A stretch of DNA of 64,000 nucleotides from Longimicrobiales bacterium. Lineage in GTDB: Bacteria > Gemmatimonadota > Gemmatimonadetes > Longimicrobiales > Gaopeijiaceae. A model generated the notes under the pieces. That model had not been told where the DNA came from, did no database searches, and saw nothing but the letters and a program-made list of their open reading frames with translations. Position numbers and translations under genes: made by a program. The DNA is taken from contig CATQHQ010000002.1 in the NCBI GenBank assembly GCA_958296005.1, forward strand, positions 1,795,501 through 1,859,500, given 5' to 3'. Below, in pieces: positions 18,392 to 28,130 of the stretch (the first letter of the stretch is position 1; each line of letters begins with the position of its first letter).

Positions 18392-19291
18392 TCATGCGTC
18401 GGCGTCCTTTGCCCGCTGCCGGACCGCGGCCTCCACGGTGTTGGCCAGGAGCATGGCGATCGTCATGGGACCGACGCCCCCCGGCACCGGCGTGATCGCG
18501 GACGCGACTTCCTTCGCCGAGTCGAACTCCACGTCGCCCACGACCTTGTAGCCCCGCTCCCGGGTCGGGTCGTCCACCCGGTTGGTGCCCACGTCGATCA
18601 CCACCGCGCCGGGCTTGATCATCTCTCCGGTGACGAGTCCGGCCCACCCCACGGCGACCACGAGGATGTCGGCGAGCCGCGTCGTCGCCCCCAGGTCGGC
18701 GGTGCGGCTGTGGGCCACAGTGACCGTGGCGTTGCCCCCCGGCGCCCGGCGCAGCAGGAGGAACGCCATCGGCTTGCCGACGATGTTGGACCGGCCGACC
18801 ACGACCACATGCTTCCCCGACGGATCCGCGCCGCTGCGCAGCAGCATCTCGATCACGCCCCGGGGCGTGCAGGGCGCCAGCACGTCCGGGTCCCCGGTCG
18901 CAAGTCGTCCCACGTTGATCGGATGGAAGCCGTCCACGTCCTTCTCCGGGTCGATCGCCAGCAGGACCTTCGCCTCGTCGATCCCCTTCGGCAGGGGAAG
19001 CTGCACCAGGATGCCGTGGATCTGCGGGTCGGCGTTGAGCTCGTCCACCAGAGCCAGCAGCTCGGCCTCGCTCGTGGAGTCCAGAAGCGTGATTTGGCGC
19101 GAGTGGATGCCGGCCTCGGCCGCAGCCTTGTTCTTCATTCCGACGTAGAGGCGGCTGGCCGGGTCTTCGCCGACCAGGACCGTGGCCAACCCGGGCACCA
19201 GCCCTTCCTTGGCCAGGCCGGCCACTTGTTCGTTGAGTTCGTCCCGGATTGCGCGGGCGATCTCCTTCCCGGAGATGATCTTGGCGGACAT
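18392..19291 (-). CDS. folD: Bifunctional methylenetetrahydrofolate dehydrogenase/cyclohydrolase
   Basis: Interconverts 5,10-methylene- and 10-formyl-tetrahydrofolate using NADP. Length is 299 residues from the ATG at 19291; the open frame upstream of it lies in rny and is a shadow. Signatures: [81 protein letters not shown] and [18 protein letters not shown]. It is followed by xseA 13 bp later. Confidence 0.96.
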   Translation of the reverse strand: MSAKIISGKEIARAIRDELNEQVAGLAKEGLVPGLATVLVGEDPASRLYVGMKNKAAAEAGIHSRQITLLDSTSEAELLALVDELNADPQIHGILVQLPLPKGIDEAKVLLAIDPEKDVDGFHPINVGRLATGDPDVLAPCTPRGVIEMLLRSGADPSGKHVVVVGRSNIVGKPMAFLLLRRAPGGNATVTVAHSRTADLGATTRLADILVVAVGWAGLVTGEMIKPGAVVIDVGTNRVDDPTRERGYKVVGDVEFDSAKEVASAITPVPGGVGPMTIAMLLANTVEAAVRQRAKDADA

Positions 19292-19365
19292 GCGGGTTTC
19301 GTGGTTGCGGTGAACGGGTTGCGGGGCCGTCGCGCAGGACGGCCACGACGGGGTCTCGACCGAGG

Positions 19366-20934
19366 CTACCGGGCGAAGTCCACGGCGCGGGTCTCGCGGA
19401 TCACGACGACCTTGATCTGGCCCGGGTACTGGACCTCGCTCTCGATCTTGCGGGCCACCGACTCGGAGATGCGAGCCATCTCCTCGTCCGACACCCGCTC
19501 CGGGCGGACCATGACGCGAAGTTCCCGGCCGGCCTGGATGGCGAAGCAGTGGTCCACGCCGGGCTCGCCGACGGCGATCTCCTCCAGCCTTTCGAGACGC
19601 TTGACGTAGCCTTCGAACATCTCCCGTCGGGCGCCGGGTCGGGAGCCGCTGATGGCGTCGGCCGCCGTGACCAGCCACGCCTCGGCGTACTCGTGGGGCG
19701 CGTCGTCGTGGTGGGCTTGGATGGCGTTGAGCACGACGTCGGGCTCGCCGTGGCGCTTGCAGAGCCGATAGCCCAGCTCGACATGGGTGCCCTCCAAGTC
19801 GTGGGACATTCCCTTGCCGATGTCGTGGAGTATCCCCGCCCGCCGGGTCATCTTCGCGTCGAGTCCCATCTCTTCTGCCATGCTGCCCGCCAAGATAGCC
19901 ACCTCCCGGGAGTGGGCAAGCTGGTTCTGGCCGAACGAGGTCCGGTACTTCAGCCGTCCCAGCACCTTGACGACCTCGGCGTGGACGCCGTGAACCCCCA
20001 GCCCGTAGAGCGCCTCTTCGGCGGCGACGCGCATCTCGGCTTCGACTTCCTTCCGGCTGCCGGCGACTGCTTCCTCGATGCGCGCCGGGTGGATCCGGCC
20101 GTCCTCCACCAAGCTGGCCAGGGCGACCCGAGCGATCTCCCGGCGAACCGGATCGTACCCCGACAGCACCACGGCCTCGGGCGTGTCGTCGATGACCACG
20201 TCGATGCCCGTGGCCTGCTCGAAGGCCCGGATGTTGCGCCCCTCGCGACCGATGATCCGCCCCTTCATCTCGTCGGACGGCAGCTGCACCACCGACACGG
20301 TGAGCTGGGCGGTCTCGTCGGCGGCGATGCGCTGAACCGCCATGGCGACCAAGCGCTTCGCCTCCCGGTCGGCTGTGCGCTGGGCCTCTTCCTTGATCGC
20401 CCGGATGCTGCTGGCCACTTCGGCCCGGGCCTCGTCCAAGAGGCCGTCCATCAGTTCGGCCTTGGCGTCGCCTGCGGACAGTCCCGCGATCACCTCCAGG
20501 CGCGAACGCATCTCGGCGAGCGCGCGGTCTGCTTCGGCGCGGCGCTGGGCGACCTCGGCCTCCCGGCTCTCCAACTTCTGCGCCCTGTCGTCGAGCCGCC
20601 CTTCCCTGCGCTCCAACTGGTCCGACTTGCGGTCTGAGGCGTCGGTACGCGTGCGGAGGCGTCGCTCGCCTTGCTCCACTTCCTCGCGACGACGGCTTTC
20701 CTCCGCCTCCCAGACCTCCCGCTGGCGGAGCGTTTCTTCTCTGGCCTCCAGTTCGGCCGCCCGGCGGATGCTCCCTGCTTCTTCCTCCGCCTGACTGCGG
20801 ATCAGCGACGCTTGGTCCTTCGCCGCCGCCACTTCCTTGCGACGGCGTGCGCGCTCTCGGCCCTTTCCCAGAAGGTAGGCCACGACGACGGCAACAGCCG
20901 CCCCGACCGCCAGGGCCAAACCCAGCGGGTCCAT
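19366..20934 (-). CDS. rny: Ribonuclease Y
   Basis: A membrane-anchored endoribonuclease that initiates mRNA decay. Length is 522 residues from the ATG at 20934, which has GGAGAG 8 nt upstream; a TTG 5 codons earlier is less likely. A single N-terminal membrane helix ([20 protein letters not shown]) precedes a long coiled-coil rich in Glu/Arg (to about residue 200). Then come a KH domain ([20 protein letters not shown]) and the HD domain ([44 protein letters not shown]). It lies downstream of soxD with a 155-bp gap. Confidence 0.97.
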   Translation of the reverse strand: MDPLGLALAVGAAVAVVVAYLLGKGRERARRRKEVAAAKDQASLIRSQAEEEAGSIRRAAELEAREETLRQREVWEAEESRRREEVEQGERRLRTRTDASDRKSDQLERREGRLDDRAQKLESREAEVAQRRAEADRALAEMRSRLEVIAGLSAGDAKAELMDGLLDEARAEVASSIRAIKEEAQRTADREAKRLVAMAVQRIAADETAQLTVSVVQLPSDEMKGRIIGREGRNIRAFEQATGIDVVIDDTPEAVVLSGYDPVRREIARVALASLVEDGRIHPARIEEAVAGSRKEVEAEMRVAAEEALYGLGVHGVHAEVVKVLGRLKYRTSFGQNQLAHSREVAILAGSMAEEMGLDAKMTRRAGILHDIGKGMSHDLEGTHVELGYRLCKRHGEPDVVLNAIQAHHDDAPHEYAEAWLVTAADAISGSRPGARREMFEGYVKRLERLEEIAVGEPGVDHCFAIQAGRELRVMVRPERVSDEEMARISESVARKIESEVQYPGQIKVVVIRETRAVDFAR

Positions 20935-21033
20935 TGTATTTCTCTCCAAGCCGGACTATCGCCCGACCCCAGGAATCGACGACGGAGAGCCCTGCCCGAC
21001 CAGCGGCCGACGACGGCTCCCCCAGATGGCTAC

Positions 21034-21063
21034 ACCATACGGCGGGGGCCGAAGGGGGCGCAA
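21034..21063 (-). promoter_or_regulatory. Possible sigma-70 promoter for rny
   Basis: On the minus strand, TTGCGC (21058-21063) and TATGGT (21034-21039) have an 18-nt spacer, in the 155-bp gap between soxD and rny. The -35 is poor, so this is only a candidate. Confidence 0.25.
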
Positions 21064-21089
21064 GCGACGAGGGGCGGGTGCGACGAGAG

Positions 21090-21668
21090 CTAGCGCACCT
21101 CCGGGCCGCCCCGCCGGTCGTCGGGGACGAAGCGGTCGCGGGCGGGCATCTCGACTGCCGCCAGGGAGGCCGAATCGATCACGGCATCGGCGGGCAGCAG
21201 GCCGTTCAGGTGCAGGACGTAGGCTGACACGGCGTAGACTTCGTCGTCGGAGAGGGAGCCCGGCGTGGCCTGGGGCATCGCCCGGCGCACGTAGTCGAAG
21301 AGGGTGGTGGCGTAGGGCCAGTAGCCGCCGACCGTCCGCCCGCTCGGCCACTGCTCCCAGTTGGCGGCGGGCACTAGGCGGTCGTTGGGACCTTCGGTTC
21401 CCGTCGCACCGTGGCACGCCACGCACTGCACTTCGTAGAGACGGCGGCCGTCCTCCACCGAACCGCTTCCGGGAGGCAGTCCCTCGCCGTCGGGCTTCAC
21501 GTCGATGTTCCAGAGGGCGATCCGGTCCTCGGAGGCCGGAGACCCGAAGCCGAAGAGGCGACTCGACGACGCGTCGGCACCAGCGGCGTCATCCCGGGCG
21601 GGAGGAGCGTCGGGCGCGCAGGCGGCTGCCACGGCGACGGCCGCGACGCCCAGAGCCAGCCGCCTCAC
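21090..21668 (-). CDS. soxD: SoxD-like c-type cytochrome lipoprotein
   Basis: A monohaem cytochrome that would take electrons from the SoxC molybdenum centre. Length is 192 residues from the GTG at 21668, which overlaps the soxC stop by 4 nt (GTGA). The N-terminus is a lipoprotein signal with the lipid cysteine at C17 (AVAVAAAC). Haem motif CVACH lies at residues 82-86 ([21 protein letters not shown]). The likely Met ligand is in [32 protein letters not shown]. It is shorter than the di-haem SoxD of Paracoccus, so a single-haem, SorB-like electron acceptor is an alternative reading. Confidence 0.85.
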   Translation of the reverse strand: MRRLALGVAAVAVAAACAPDAPPARDDAAGADASSSRLFGFGSPASEDRIALWNIDVKPDGEGLPPGSGSVEDGRRLYEVQCVACHGATGTEGPNDRLVPAANWEQWPSGRTVGGYWPYATTLFDYVRRAMPQATPGSLSDDEVYAVSAYVLHLNGLLPADAVIDSASLAAVEMPARDRFVPDDRRGGPEVR

Positions 21669-22978
21669 ACCAGCTCTCCCAGCCCGAAGGTGACGGTTCC
21701 GTCGGCGGCGATCTTCCACGCGCGCTGGTGGTTCTGGTGGTAGGACGTCCGTTCCCCACGGGCCTCCCACAGCTGCTGAACGGTGGGCTGCACGTAGCCG
21801 GTCTCGTCGGTGGCGCGGCTGAGGATCAGGGTCTCGCGACCGTCCCAGCGCCAGAGGTGGCGGAAGCGCACCGTGGACTTGGACAGCACCGGCCCCTCGA
21901 TCTGCGCCGGGGTCCACGAGCGACCGCCGTCCGTGCTCACCTCGACTCGCGTTACGCGCCCCCGCCCCGTCCACGCCAGCCCCGAGATCTCCCACCAGCC
22001 GCGCTCGGGCAGGACGTAGGGGTACGACGGGAAGGTGATCACCGACTTGGCGTCCATCACGAAGCTGAACTGGCGCGCGGTGCCGTCGATCAGGGGATCG
22101 GTGTAGCGGGAGGTCTCGTCGCGGGTCATCGTCGGCCGGTCCGTGACCTCGATCCGCCGCAGCCACTTCACCTGGGCGTTGCCCTCCCAGCCGGGGAGCA
22201 GCAGCCGGACCGGGTAGCCCTGCTCGGGACGGATCGCCTCGCCGTTCTGGCCGTACGCGAGCATGGCGTCGTCGGTCGCCTTCTCCAGCGGGACGCTCCG
22301 AGCCATTACCGCGGCGTCGCCGCCCTCGGCCAGCAACCAGCTCGCCCCCGGACGGACGCCGACCTCGCGCAGGATCGTGGAGAGCATGACGCCCGTCCAT
22401 TCGCTGGTGCTGATCAGCCCGTCCAGCTGCTGGGCGGTGATCTCGGTGGGCATCCGGTTCCGGCTGTACGCCCCACCGCCGTTGCCGGAGCACTCGAGGA
22501 AGCAGATGCGCGACGCCTGGGGGTAGCGCTTCAGGTCGGCCATGCGGAAGACCATGGGACGCTCGACCATCCCGTGGACCAGCAGCTCGTGGTCCTCGGC
22601 CGCGATCTCGGGGACGCCGGCGTGGTGGCGCTCGAAGTGCAGGTCCGCCGGGGTGATCGTGCCCTGCAGCTCGTGGATCGGCGTGCGTGAGGAGCTGGAC
22701 AGCGCCAGCGACCGGACCAGGCGGCGAGGCTCCTCCCCAGGCGCCCGGCTGCCAACCTCGGAGACGAAGCGGCCGGGGACCTTGGTGGGGTCCGGCGGTC
22801 CGGGTCCGGCGGCAGCGGCCGCCGCGGGAGAAGCTTCCTGCGCTTGGTTCCACAGCGCGTCCGATCGGGTCATCGCCAAGCCGGCGACGGCCGCCCCGGG
22901 CGCGGTTGCGAGCCATCCCCTGCGGGTGAAGCGCGCCCGCTCCCCGCCGCCGTTCGCCTTGGTGTCGCGGTTTGCCAT
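21665..22978 (-). CDS. soxC: SoxC/SorA-type sulfite (sulfane) dehydrogenase, molybdenum subunit
   Basis: An oxidoreductase of the sulfite-oxidase family carrying molybdopterin. Length is 437 residues. A twin-arginine signal (RR at 19-20 in RFTRRGWLATAPGAAVAGLA) predicts folded export. The Mo-ligand cysteine is C163 in ICFLECSGNGGGAYSRN. Other signatures are ELLVHGMVERPMVFRMADLKRYP, TGVMLSTILREVGV, GYPVRLLLPGWEGNAQVKWLRRIEV and the dimerisation domain with RGRVTRVEVSTDGGRSW. The start is 3 bp after the zapA stop, so soxCD is attached to the phe-zap operon. soxXYZAB are absent from the window, so sulfite oxidation rather than full Sox thiosulfate oxidation is plausible. Confidence 0.9.
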   Translation of the reverse strand: MANRDTKANGGGERARFTRRGWLATAPGAAVAGLAMTRSDALWNQAQEASPAAAAAAGPGPPDPTKVPGRFVSEVGSRAPGEEPRRLVRSLALSSSSRTPIHELQGTITPADLHFERHHAGVPEIAAEDHELLVHGMVERPMVFRMADLKRYPQASRICFLECSGNGGGAYSRNRMPTEITAQQLDGLISTSEWTGVMLSTILREVGVRPGASWLLAEGGDAAVMARSVPLEKATDDAMLAYGQNGEAIRPEQGYPVRLLLPGWEGNAQVKWLRRIEVTDRPTMTRDETSRYTDPLIDGTARQFSFVMDAKSVITFPSYPYVLPERGWWEISGLAWTGRGRVTRVEVSTDGGRSWTPAQIEGPVLSKSTVRFRHLWRWDGRETLILSRATDETGYVQPTVQQLWEARGERTSYHQNHQRAWKIAADGTVTFGLGELV

Positions 22979-22981
22979 CGT

Positions 22982-23263
22982 TCAGTCCTCCAGAGCTTCC
23001 TCCAGGCGCTTGGCCTGGGCGCGAGCCTGTTCCTCTACCCGGGCTTGGTGCTGCAAGAGGTCGCTGGCGATCGAGAGCGCGGTCAATATGGCGATCCGCT
23101 TCTGGGCGCCCGCAGCCGGGTCGCCGTCGAACCTCCGCATCCGCTCGTCCACCAGCGCCGCGCAACGACGGGTGTACGCCTCGTCGGCGTCGCTGCGGAT
23201 CGTGTACTCGTCCCCGGCGATCGTCACTCGCACCGCCGTCCTGCCGTCTTCGCCGCTGCTCAT
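22982..23263 (-). CDS. zapA: Cell division protein ZapA
   Basis: A 93-residue FtsZ-associated protein that stabilises Z-ring filaments. It has the ZapA pattern VRVTIAGDEYTIRSDADEAY, VDERMRR and a helical RIAILTALSIASDLLQHQ followed by a C-terminal coiled-coil. It overlaps the upstream coiled-coil gene by 4 nt. pheT-zapB-zapA order is common in several phyla. Confidence 0.9.
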   Translation of the reverse strand: MSSGEDGRTAVRVTIAGDEYTIRSDADEAYTRRCAALVDERMRRFDGDPAAGAQKRIAILTALSIASDLLQHQARVEEQARAQAKRLEEALED

Positions 23264-23586
23264 CGCCGGTCCTCGAGAAAGCGGATCCTGGCCACGATCT
23301 GGTCGATTCCTTCCCGGCCCCGGCGGATCCTGGCCCGGAGCGCTTCGTTCTCGCTCTCCAGCTCCGTCACCCTTCGAGCGAGGGCGGCCGGGTCCTGCGT
23401 GCCGTCGGCGAACTCGCGCAGAAGCTCGTCGATCCGCTCCGCCCGCTCTTCGGCTTCCCTGGCCCGCCGGCGCAGGGCGCGCACTTCGGCAACGGCCCGA
23501 GCGACGGCCATGTCCAGCGCTCCAAGCTCCGGCACGTGGACGGCCGATTCGTCAGACGCTTGGCTCGACGACCCTTGGCTCGACAC
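23260..23586 (-). CDS. Short coiled-coil protein, probable ZapB-like cell division factor
   Basis: A 108-residue, mostly helical protein with heptad patterning from about residue 28 to 105 (LRRRAREAEERAERIDELLRE, LARRVTELESENEALRARIRR). The name rests on position between pheT and zapA and on the coiled-coil form; sequence alone is too generic for certainty. It overlaps the pheT 3' end by 35 nt and zapA by 4 nt. Confidence 0.65.
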   Translation of the reverse strand: MSSQGSSSQASDESAVHVPELGALDMAVARAVAEVRALRRRAREAEERAERIDELLREFADGTQDPAALARRVTELESENEALRARIRRGREGIDQIVARIRFLEDRR

Positions 23587-25975
23587 CCGTTTCCTCCTTC
23601 ACCTTGCAAAGCACTCGGCGCAGCGCCCGGTCGACCTGCGCGTCAGTCAGGGTTCGGTCCGGCGCCCGGAAGCGCAAGCGGAACGCCACCGAGCGGGTCC
23701 CCGCCGGCAGGTCGCCGCCGTCGTAGACGTCGAAGATCTCGGCGTCCTCCAGCACCGCTACCTTTGCGCCTCGGACCGCCTCCAGCACGACGCCCGCCGG
23801 CGTGCCGTGCGGTACGAGCATGGCCACGTCGCGGGTCGAGGAAGGCTGGTCGGGCAGTTGGCGGGCGACCACGTCGGCGCGGGGCTCGGGCGTTGCCGGA
23901 AGGACCACCTCGGCACCCACCACCGCGCCCGCCCAAGGGGGCAGGTCGATCTTGGCAGGGCGGACCTGCCCGGCGGCGCCCACCACTTGGCCGCCCTTCT
24001 CCACCAGCCGGTACCAGCGGCCCGGCAGGAAGCGCGGATCCTCGCCGTCGGCGGGCACGACCCGCGCGGCGGGGTACGCCTCCCTGGCGATCGTCCCCAG
24101 CGCCCGCGCCGCGTCGTGCACCTCGAAGCGCTCGCCGGCGCCCGACCAGTGGATCGGCGCTCGTCGGCCCGTGAGCACGACGGCGGCCCGGGGCGTCTCG
24201 GCGGGCGCGGCGCTCCCGGAAGCAGGAGCGAACGCCGTCCCCAGCTCGAAGAGGCGCACGTCTCCGGTCCCGCGAGCCATGTTCCGCTCCACATGGGTCA
24301 GCAACCCGAAGAGCAGGTCCCGCCGCAGATGGCTCTCCTGGGCGGACATGGGGTTGAGCACGGCCACGTCGCCGCCGGCTTCTGGACAGAGGGCCGGGGT
24401 CTGGGCCTCGCTGATCCCGTCGGCTGCGAGTCCCGCCCGCAGTGCGTCCTCCAGGCGGAAGAGGGGGTGGTCGGGAACCGTGCCCGGCCGGTAGGAGCCC
24501 AGCGTCTCGGGGAAGGCGCCGTAGCCGTGGGTCCGCGCGACCTCCTCGATCAGGTCGACCTCCCGCAGCGTGTCCCAGCTCCGGTGGCCCGGGACCCGGA
24601 ACCGGAGCGCGTCCTCGTCCCCTTCCGCCATTGCGTAGCCCAGCGGCGCCAGCAGTCCGACGATCTCGTCCGGCTCGAATCCCACTCCCAGAACTCGCTG
24701 GACGCGAGAGGGCCGCAGGCTCACCAGGGGCGGCGTCCACGGGGCCGGACAGGCGTCGATCACTTCGCCGTCCAAGGCGCCGCCGGCAACCGTCAGGATC
24801 AGAGACGCGGCCCGCAGCACTGCGGTCTCCATCGCCTCCGGATCGATCCCCCGCTCGAACCGGTAGCTGGCGTCGGTGGAGAGTCCCAGCGCGCGCCGGG
24901 CGGCCCGCACCTGCCGGGGCTCGAAGAGGGCGCACTCCAGCAGCACGTCCCGGGTGTCGGCGGAGACCTCCGAGTTGGCGCCGCCCATCACCCCCGCAAC
25001 CGCCACCGGCCGCTCGGCGTCGCGGATCGTGAGCATGTCCGGCGACAAGGCGCGGCGCTCGCCGTCCAGGGTGACCAGCGACTCGCCCGGTCGGGCCCTC
25101 CCCACCACCACCGCGGCGCCGCCCAGCTCGGCCAGGTCGAAGGCGTGAAGGGGCTGGCCCAGCTCCAGCATCACGTAGTTGGTGGCGTCCACGACGTTGT
25201 TCACGGGTCGAGCGCCCACAGCCCGGAGCCGGTTGGCCAGCCACCGCGGCGACGGCCCGACCGAGACTCCGCGAACTACCGCCGCCAGATAGCGGGGACA
25301 GAGCTTCGCGTCCTTGATCTGGACGCGGACGCCGGCGGACGCGGCTTCGGCGGCGCCTCGGGCGAACGCCGCCGCGCCAGCACCCGGGCCAGAGCCGGAG
25401 AACGGCCGCAACGAGATCGCGGCATGGCCACGGGGGTGAAGCTCGCGGGCGATGCCGACGTGGGAGAGGAGGTCGCCCCGGTTGGGTGTGACCTCCACAT
25501 CGAAGCGGAGGTCGTCCAACCCCATCGCTTCGGCAAAGGGGACGCCCGCGTCGAAGTCGCCGTCCAGCAGCATGATCCCGGCGTGGTCGGCGCCCAATCC
25601 CAGCTCCTTCTCGGAGCACAGCATCCCTTCGCTCCGCTCCCCGCGGATCTTCCGTCGGCCGATCTTGAAGCCACCGGGCAGCACCGACCCCACGGGCGCA
25701 AAGGGGTAGCACGCCCCCGCCCGCACGTCCGGCGCTCCGCACACCACCGACACCTCGCCGCTAGGTCCGGCAACCCGGCAAAGGGTGAGACGGTCCGCTC
25801 GCGGATGGGGGACCACCTCCAGCACCCGGCCGATCACTACGTCGCGAAGCCCCTCCGAGAGGTCCGCGACCTCCTCCACCGGCGCGCCCCGAAGCGCCAG
25901 GCGTTCGATCGCATCCTCCGGCGAGAGGCCGATCCCCGGCGCCAGCTCCCGCAACCAGCGGTAGGAGACCTTCAC
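23552..25975 (-). CDS. pheT: Phenylalanine-tRNA ligase beta subunit
   Basis: The 807-residue beta chain of the (alpha-beta)2 enzyme. Domains in order: N-terminal MKVSYRWLRELAPGI; the EMAP/tRNA-binding module (residues about 40-150, VIGRVLEVVPHPRADRLTLCRV); the B3/4 editing domain, with NVVDATNYVMLELGQPLHAFDL; the B5 domain; the catalytic-like core; and a C-terminal FDX-ACB anticodon-binding domain (QLPDQPSSTRDVAMLVP, VAFRLRFRAPDRTLTDAQVDRAL). It starts 34 bp after pheS. Confidence 0.97.
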   Translation of the reverse strand: MKVSYRWLRELAPGIGLSPEDAIERLALRGAPVEEVADLSEGLRDVVIGRVLEVVPHPRADRLTLCRVAGPSGEVSVVCGAPDVRAGACYPFAPVGSVLPGGFKIGRRKIRGERSEGMLCSEKELGLGADHAGIMLLDGDFDAGVPFAEAMGLDDLRFDVEVTPNRGDLLSHVGIARELHPRGHAAISLRPFSGSGPGAGAAAFARGAAEAASAGVRVQIKDAKLCPRYLAAVVRGVSVGPSPRWLANRLRAVGARPVNNVVDATNYVMLELGQPLHAFDLAELGGAAVVVGRARPGESLVTLDGERRALSPDMLTIRDAERPVAVAGVMGGANSEVSADTRDVLLECALFEPRQVRAARRALGLSTDASYRFERGIDPEAMETAVLRAASLILTVAGGALDGEVIDACPAPWTPPLVSLRPSRVQRVLGVGFEPDEIVGLLAPLGYAMAEGDEDALRFRVPGHRSWDTLREVDLIEEVARTHGYGAFPETLGSYRPGTVPDHPLFRLEDALRAGLAADGISEAQTPALCPEAGGDVAVLNPMSAQESHLRRDLLFGLLTHVERNMARGTGDVRLFELGTAFAPASGSAAPAETPRAAVVLTGRRAPIHWSGAGERFEVHDAARALGTIAREAYPAARVVPADGEDPRFLPGRWYRLVEKGGQVVGAAGQVRPAKIDLPPWAGAVVGAEVVLPATPEPRADVVARQLPDQPSSTRDVAMLVPHGTPAGVVLEAVRGAKVAVLEDAEIFDVYDGGDLPAGTRSVAFRLRFRAPDRTLTDAQVDRALRRVLCKVKEETGVEPRVVEPSV

Positions 25976-26009
25976 GGGGCCGGCGCCCCCCCGCAGACGG
26001 CCGGTCCGT

Positions 26010-27008
26010 TCATGCGAACTGCCCCAGAAAGCGCATGTCGTTCTCGTAGAAGAGCCGCAGGTCGCGCACGCCGTGTCGCAGCATCGCCACCCGGCCGGGT
26101 CCCATGCCGAACGCCCATCCCGTGTAGCGCTCCGGGTCGTAGCCGACGTTCTCCAGCACGGCCGGATCGACCATTCCCGCGCCCATGATCTCCAGCCAGT
26201 CGGAGCCTTGCCGCTTGACGTCCACCTCCGCCGACGGCTCCGTGAACGGGAAGAACGACGGGCGGAAGCGCACCTGGGTGCCAGGCCCCCAGAACCGGCG
26301 GGCGAACTCGGCCAACGTCGCCTTGAAGTCCACGAAGGTGACGCCCTCGTCCACCACCAGGCCTTCGATCTGGGCGAACGCCGGCGTGTGCGTGGCGTCG
26401 TACGTGTCTCGGCGGTAGACCATCCCCGGCGCGACGATCCGGAGCGGCGGCTCGTGCTTCTGCATCGTGCGGACCTGCACGGGCGACGTGTGGCTGCGAA
26501 GGAGGAGCCCCGGCGCTAGGTAGAGGGTGTCCTGCTCGTCGGCGGCCGGGTGGTCCAAGGGCGTGTTGAGGGCGACGAAGTTGTACCACTCGTCGTCGAC
26601 TTCCGGGCCCCTCGTCCGGGTGAAGCCCATGCTGCGGAAGATCGCCCAGATGTCGTCGATCGCTCGGCTCACCGGGTGGATCGTTCCCCGCCACTTCCCT
26701 CTGGGCGGAAGGGTCAGGTCGACGGGATCGCGGGCCTGCAGCGCATCGGTCGCCAGCGTCTCCGCCCGCGCGTCGAGGGCCGCCGCGACCGATCCCTTGA
26801 CCCGGTTGGCTTCGGCGCCGACGGCCGGCCGGTCCTCGGGCGGCAACTTGCCCAGGCCCCGGAGGAGGCCGGAGATCCGGCCCTCCTTGCGCCCCAGGTA
26901 CGCCACCCGCACCCGCTCCAAGTCCCCGGCGTCGCCGGCCTCCTCGACCGCCGCCCGGGCCTTCTGCTCAAGGGCGCGAAGGGCTTCTACCAGAGGGACG
27001 CTCGCCAC
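26010..27008 (-). CDS. pheS: Phenylalanine-tRNA ligase alpha subunit
   Basis: The catalytic alpha chain, 332 residues from the GTG at 27008, 23 bp after the rplT stop; the longer upstream frame is a shadow of rplT. A helical N-terminal arm precedes the class II core. Motif 2 is in LLRSHTSPVQVRTMQKHEPP and VAPGMVYRRDTYDATHTPAFAQIEGLVVDEGV; motif 3 is GWAFGMGPGRVAMLRHGVRDLRLFYEND. FRPSFFPFTEPSAEVDV forms the Phe pocket. Confidence 0.97.
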   Translation of the reverse strand: MASVPLVEALRALEQKARAAVEEAGDAGDLERVRVAYLGRKEGRISGLLRGLGKLPPEDRPAVGAEANRVKGSVAAALDARAETLATDALQARDPVDLTLPPRGKWRGTIHPVSRAIDDIWAIFRSMGFTRTRGPEVDDEWYNFVALNTPLDHPAADEQDTLYLAPGLLLRSHTSPVQVRTMQKHEPPLRIVAPGMVYRRDTYDATHTPAFAQIEGLVVDEGVTFVDFKATLAEFARRFWGPGTQVRFRPSFFPFTEPSAEVDVKRQGSDWLEIMGAGMVDPAVLENVGYDPERYTGWAFGMGPGRVAMLRHGVRDLRLFYENDMRFLGQFA

Positions 27009-27031
27009 TGGTGCAGGGTCGGCGGACCCGA

Positions 27032-27391
27032 CTACGTGCGCAGCGCCGCCTTGGCTCGCTCCGCCAAGGACGCGAAGGCGTCGGGACTTCGCACGGCCAA
27101 GTCCGCCAGCGCCTTTCGGTCCAGCTCGACACCGGCCCGACTCAACCCGTTCATGAAGCGAGAGTAGGAGATCCCGTGCTCTCGGGCGGCGGCGTTGATC
27201 CTGGCGATCCAAAGACGGCGGAAGTTCCCCTTCTTCTTCTTCCTGTCCCGGTAGGCGTGCTCCCAGCCCCTCTCGACGGCGTCCTTGGCCGTCCGGTACA
27301 GGTTCTTGCGCCCGCCGAAGTAGCCCTTGGCGGCGCGGAACACCTTCTTCTTGCGCTTGTTGCGGGCGGCGGCCCGAGTCGAACGCGGCAT
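27032..27391 (-). CDS. rplT: Large ribosomal subunit protein bL20
   Basis: A 119-residue basic protein of the 50S subunit. It has the diagnostic [40 protein letters not shown] start (read in parts), [27 protein letters not shown] and [11 protein letters not shown]. It is in the conserved infC-rpmI-rplT operon, 13 bp after rpmI. In other bacteria L20 represses this operon by binding its own mRNA; no such site was identified here. Confidence 0.98.
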   Translation of the reverse strand: MPRSTRAAARNKRKKKVFRAAKGYFGGRKNLYRTAKDAVERGWEHAYRDRKKKKGNFRRLWIARINAAAREHGISYSRFMNGLSRAGVELDRKALADLAVRSPDAFASLAERAKAALRT

Positions 27392-27404
27392 CGGTCTCTC
27401 TCCT

Positions 27405-27602
27405 CTACTTGCCCGGCAGCATCCGACGCACGCGACGGGCGTCGGCCTTGGAGGCCAGCGTCCCGCTGCGAAGCCGACGCTTCCGCTTCCTGTTCTTCTT
27501 GGTGAGGATGTGGGCGCCGTACGCCCGCCTCCTCGCCAGCTTCCCGGATCCCGTCTTCCGGATGCGCTTCGCGGCGCCCCGGTTCGTCTTCATCTTCGGC
27601 AT
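27405..27602 (-). CDS. rpmI: Large ribosomal subunit protein bL35
   Basis: A 65-residue basic ribosomal protein, [20 protein letters not shown] at the N-terminus and RRMLPGK at the end, as expected for bL35. It sits between infC and rplT with 12-13 bp gaps. Confidence 0.98.
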   Translation of the reverse strand: MPKMKTNRGAAKRIRKTGSGKLARRRAYGAHILTKKNRKRKRRLRSGTLASKADARRVRRMLPGK

Positions 27603-27614
27603 GGTTCCTCTTCG

Positions 27615-28130
27615 CTAGTTCTTAAGGGGCACCAGAACCATCGACATCTGGCGTCCTTCGAAGTTCGGGTACTGCTCGACCTTGGCACAGTCGCTCAGAT
27701 CGTTGGTCATGCGCAGCAGCACCTCCCGTCCCAGATCGGGGTGGGCGGCTTGGCGGCCTCGGAACATCATCGTGAGCTTGACCTTGTTCCCTTCCGTCAG
27801 AAACCGGCGGGCATGGCGACGCTTGAACTCGTAGTCGTGGTCTTCGATGCCTGGCCGGAACTTGACTTCCTTGAGCTGGACCGTGTGCTGCTTTCTCCTC
27901 GCCTCGCGGGCGGCCCGGGCGGCCTTGTACTTGTACTTGCCGTAGTCCATCATGCGAACCACGGGCGGCCTCGAGTCGGGGGCAACCTCCACTAGGTCCA
28001 ACCCCAGCTCCCCGGCCCGCGTGCGAGCTTCGTCCAGGGAGACGATTCCGACCTGCCCGCCTTCCTCTGCGATCAGGCGGATCGGGCTGATCCTGATCTG
28101 CTCGTTCACCCTGACACGTTTTTCTGCGAT
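27615..28130 (-). CDS. infC: Translation initiation factor IF-3, probable ATC start
   Basis: Binds the 30S subunit, checks the initiator tRNA-start codon pairing and prevents subunit joining. The N-domain is VNEQIRISPIRLIAEEGGQ with VGIVSLDEARTRAGELGLDLVEVAPDSRPPVVRMMDYGKYKY; the C-domain is VKFRPGIEDHDYEFK with GNKVKLTMMFRGRQ and EGRQMSMVLVP. A GTG at 28109 would cut the protein at VNEQI. Upstream in frame, AAGGAG (28140-28145) stands 9 nt before ATC at 28130, adding IAEKRVR and giving 171 residues. A rare AUU/AUC start is the known autoregulatory device of infC, so ATC is preferred. Confidence 0.93.
   Translation of the reverse strand: MAEKRVRVNEQIRISPIRLIAEEGGQVGIVSLDEARTRAGELGLDLVEVAPDSRPPVVRMMDYGKYKYKAARAAREARRKQHTVQLKEVKFRPGIEDHDYEFKRRHARRFLTEGNKVKLTMMFRGRQAAHPDLGREVLLRMTNDLSDCAKVEQYPNFEGRQMSMVLVPLKN

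Noticed and set aside
21090..23165. 691-residue cytochrome fusion protein
   Set aside because: Everything before the GTG at 21668 is out-of-frame soxC/zapA sequence; the lipoprotein signal begins at 21668.
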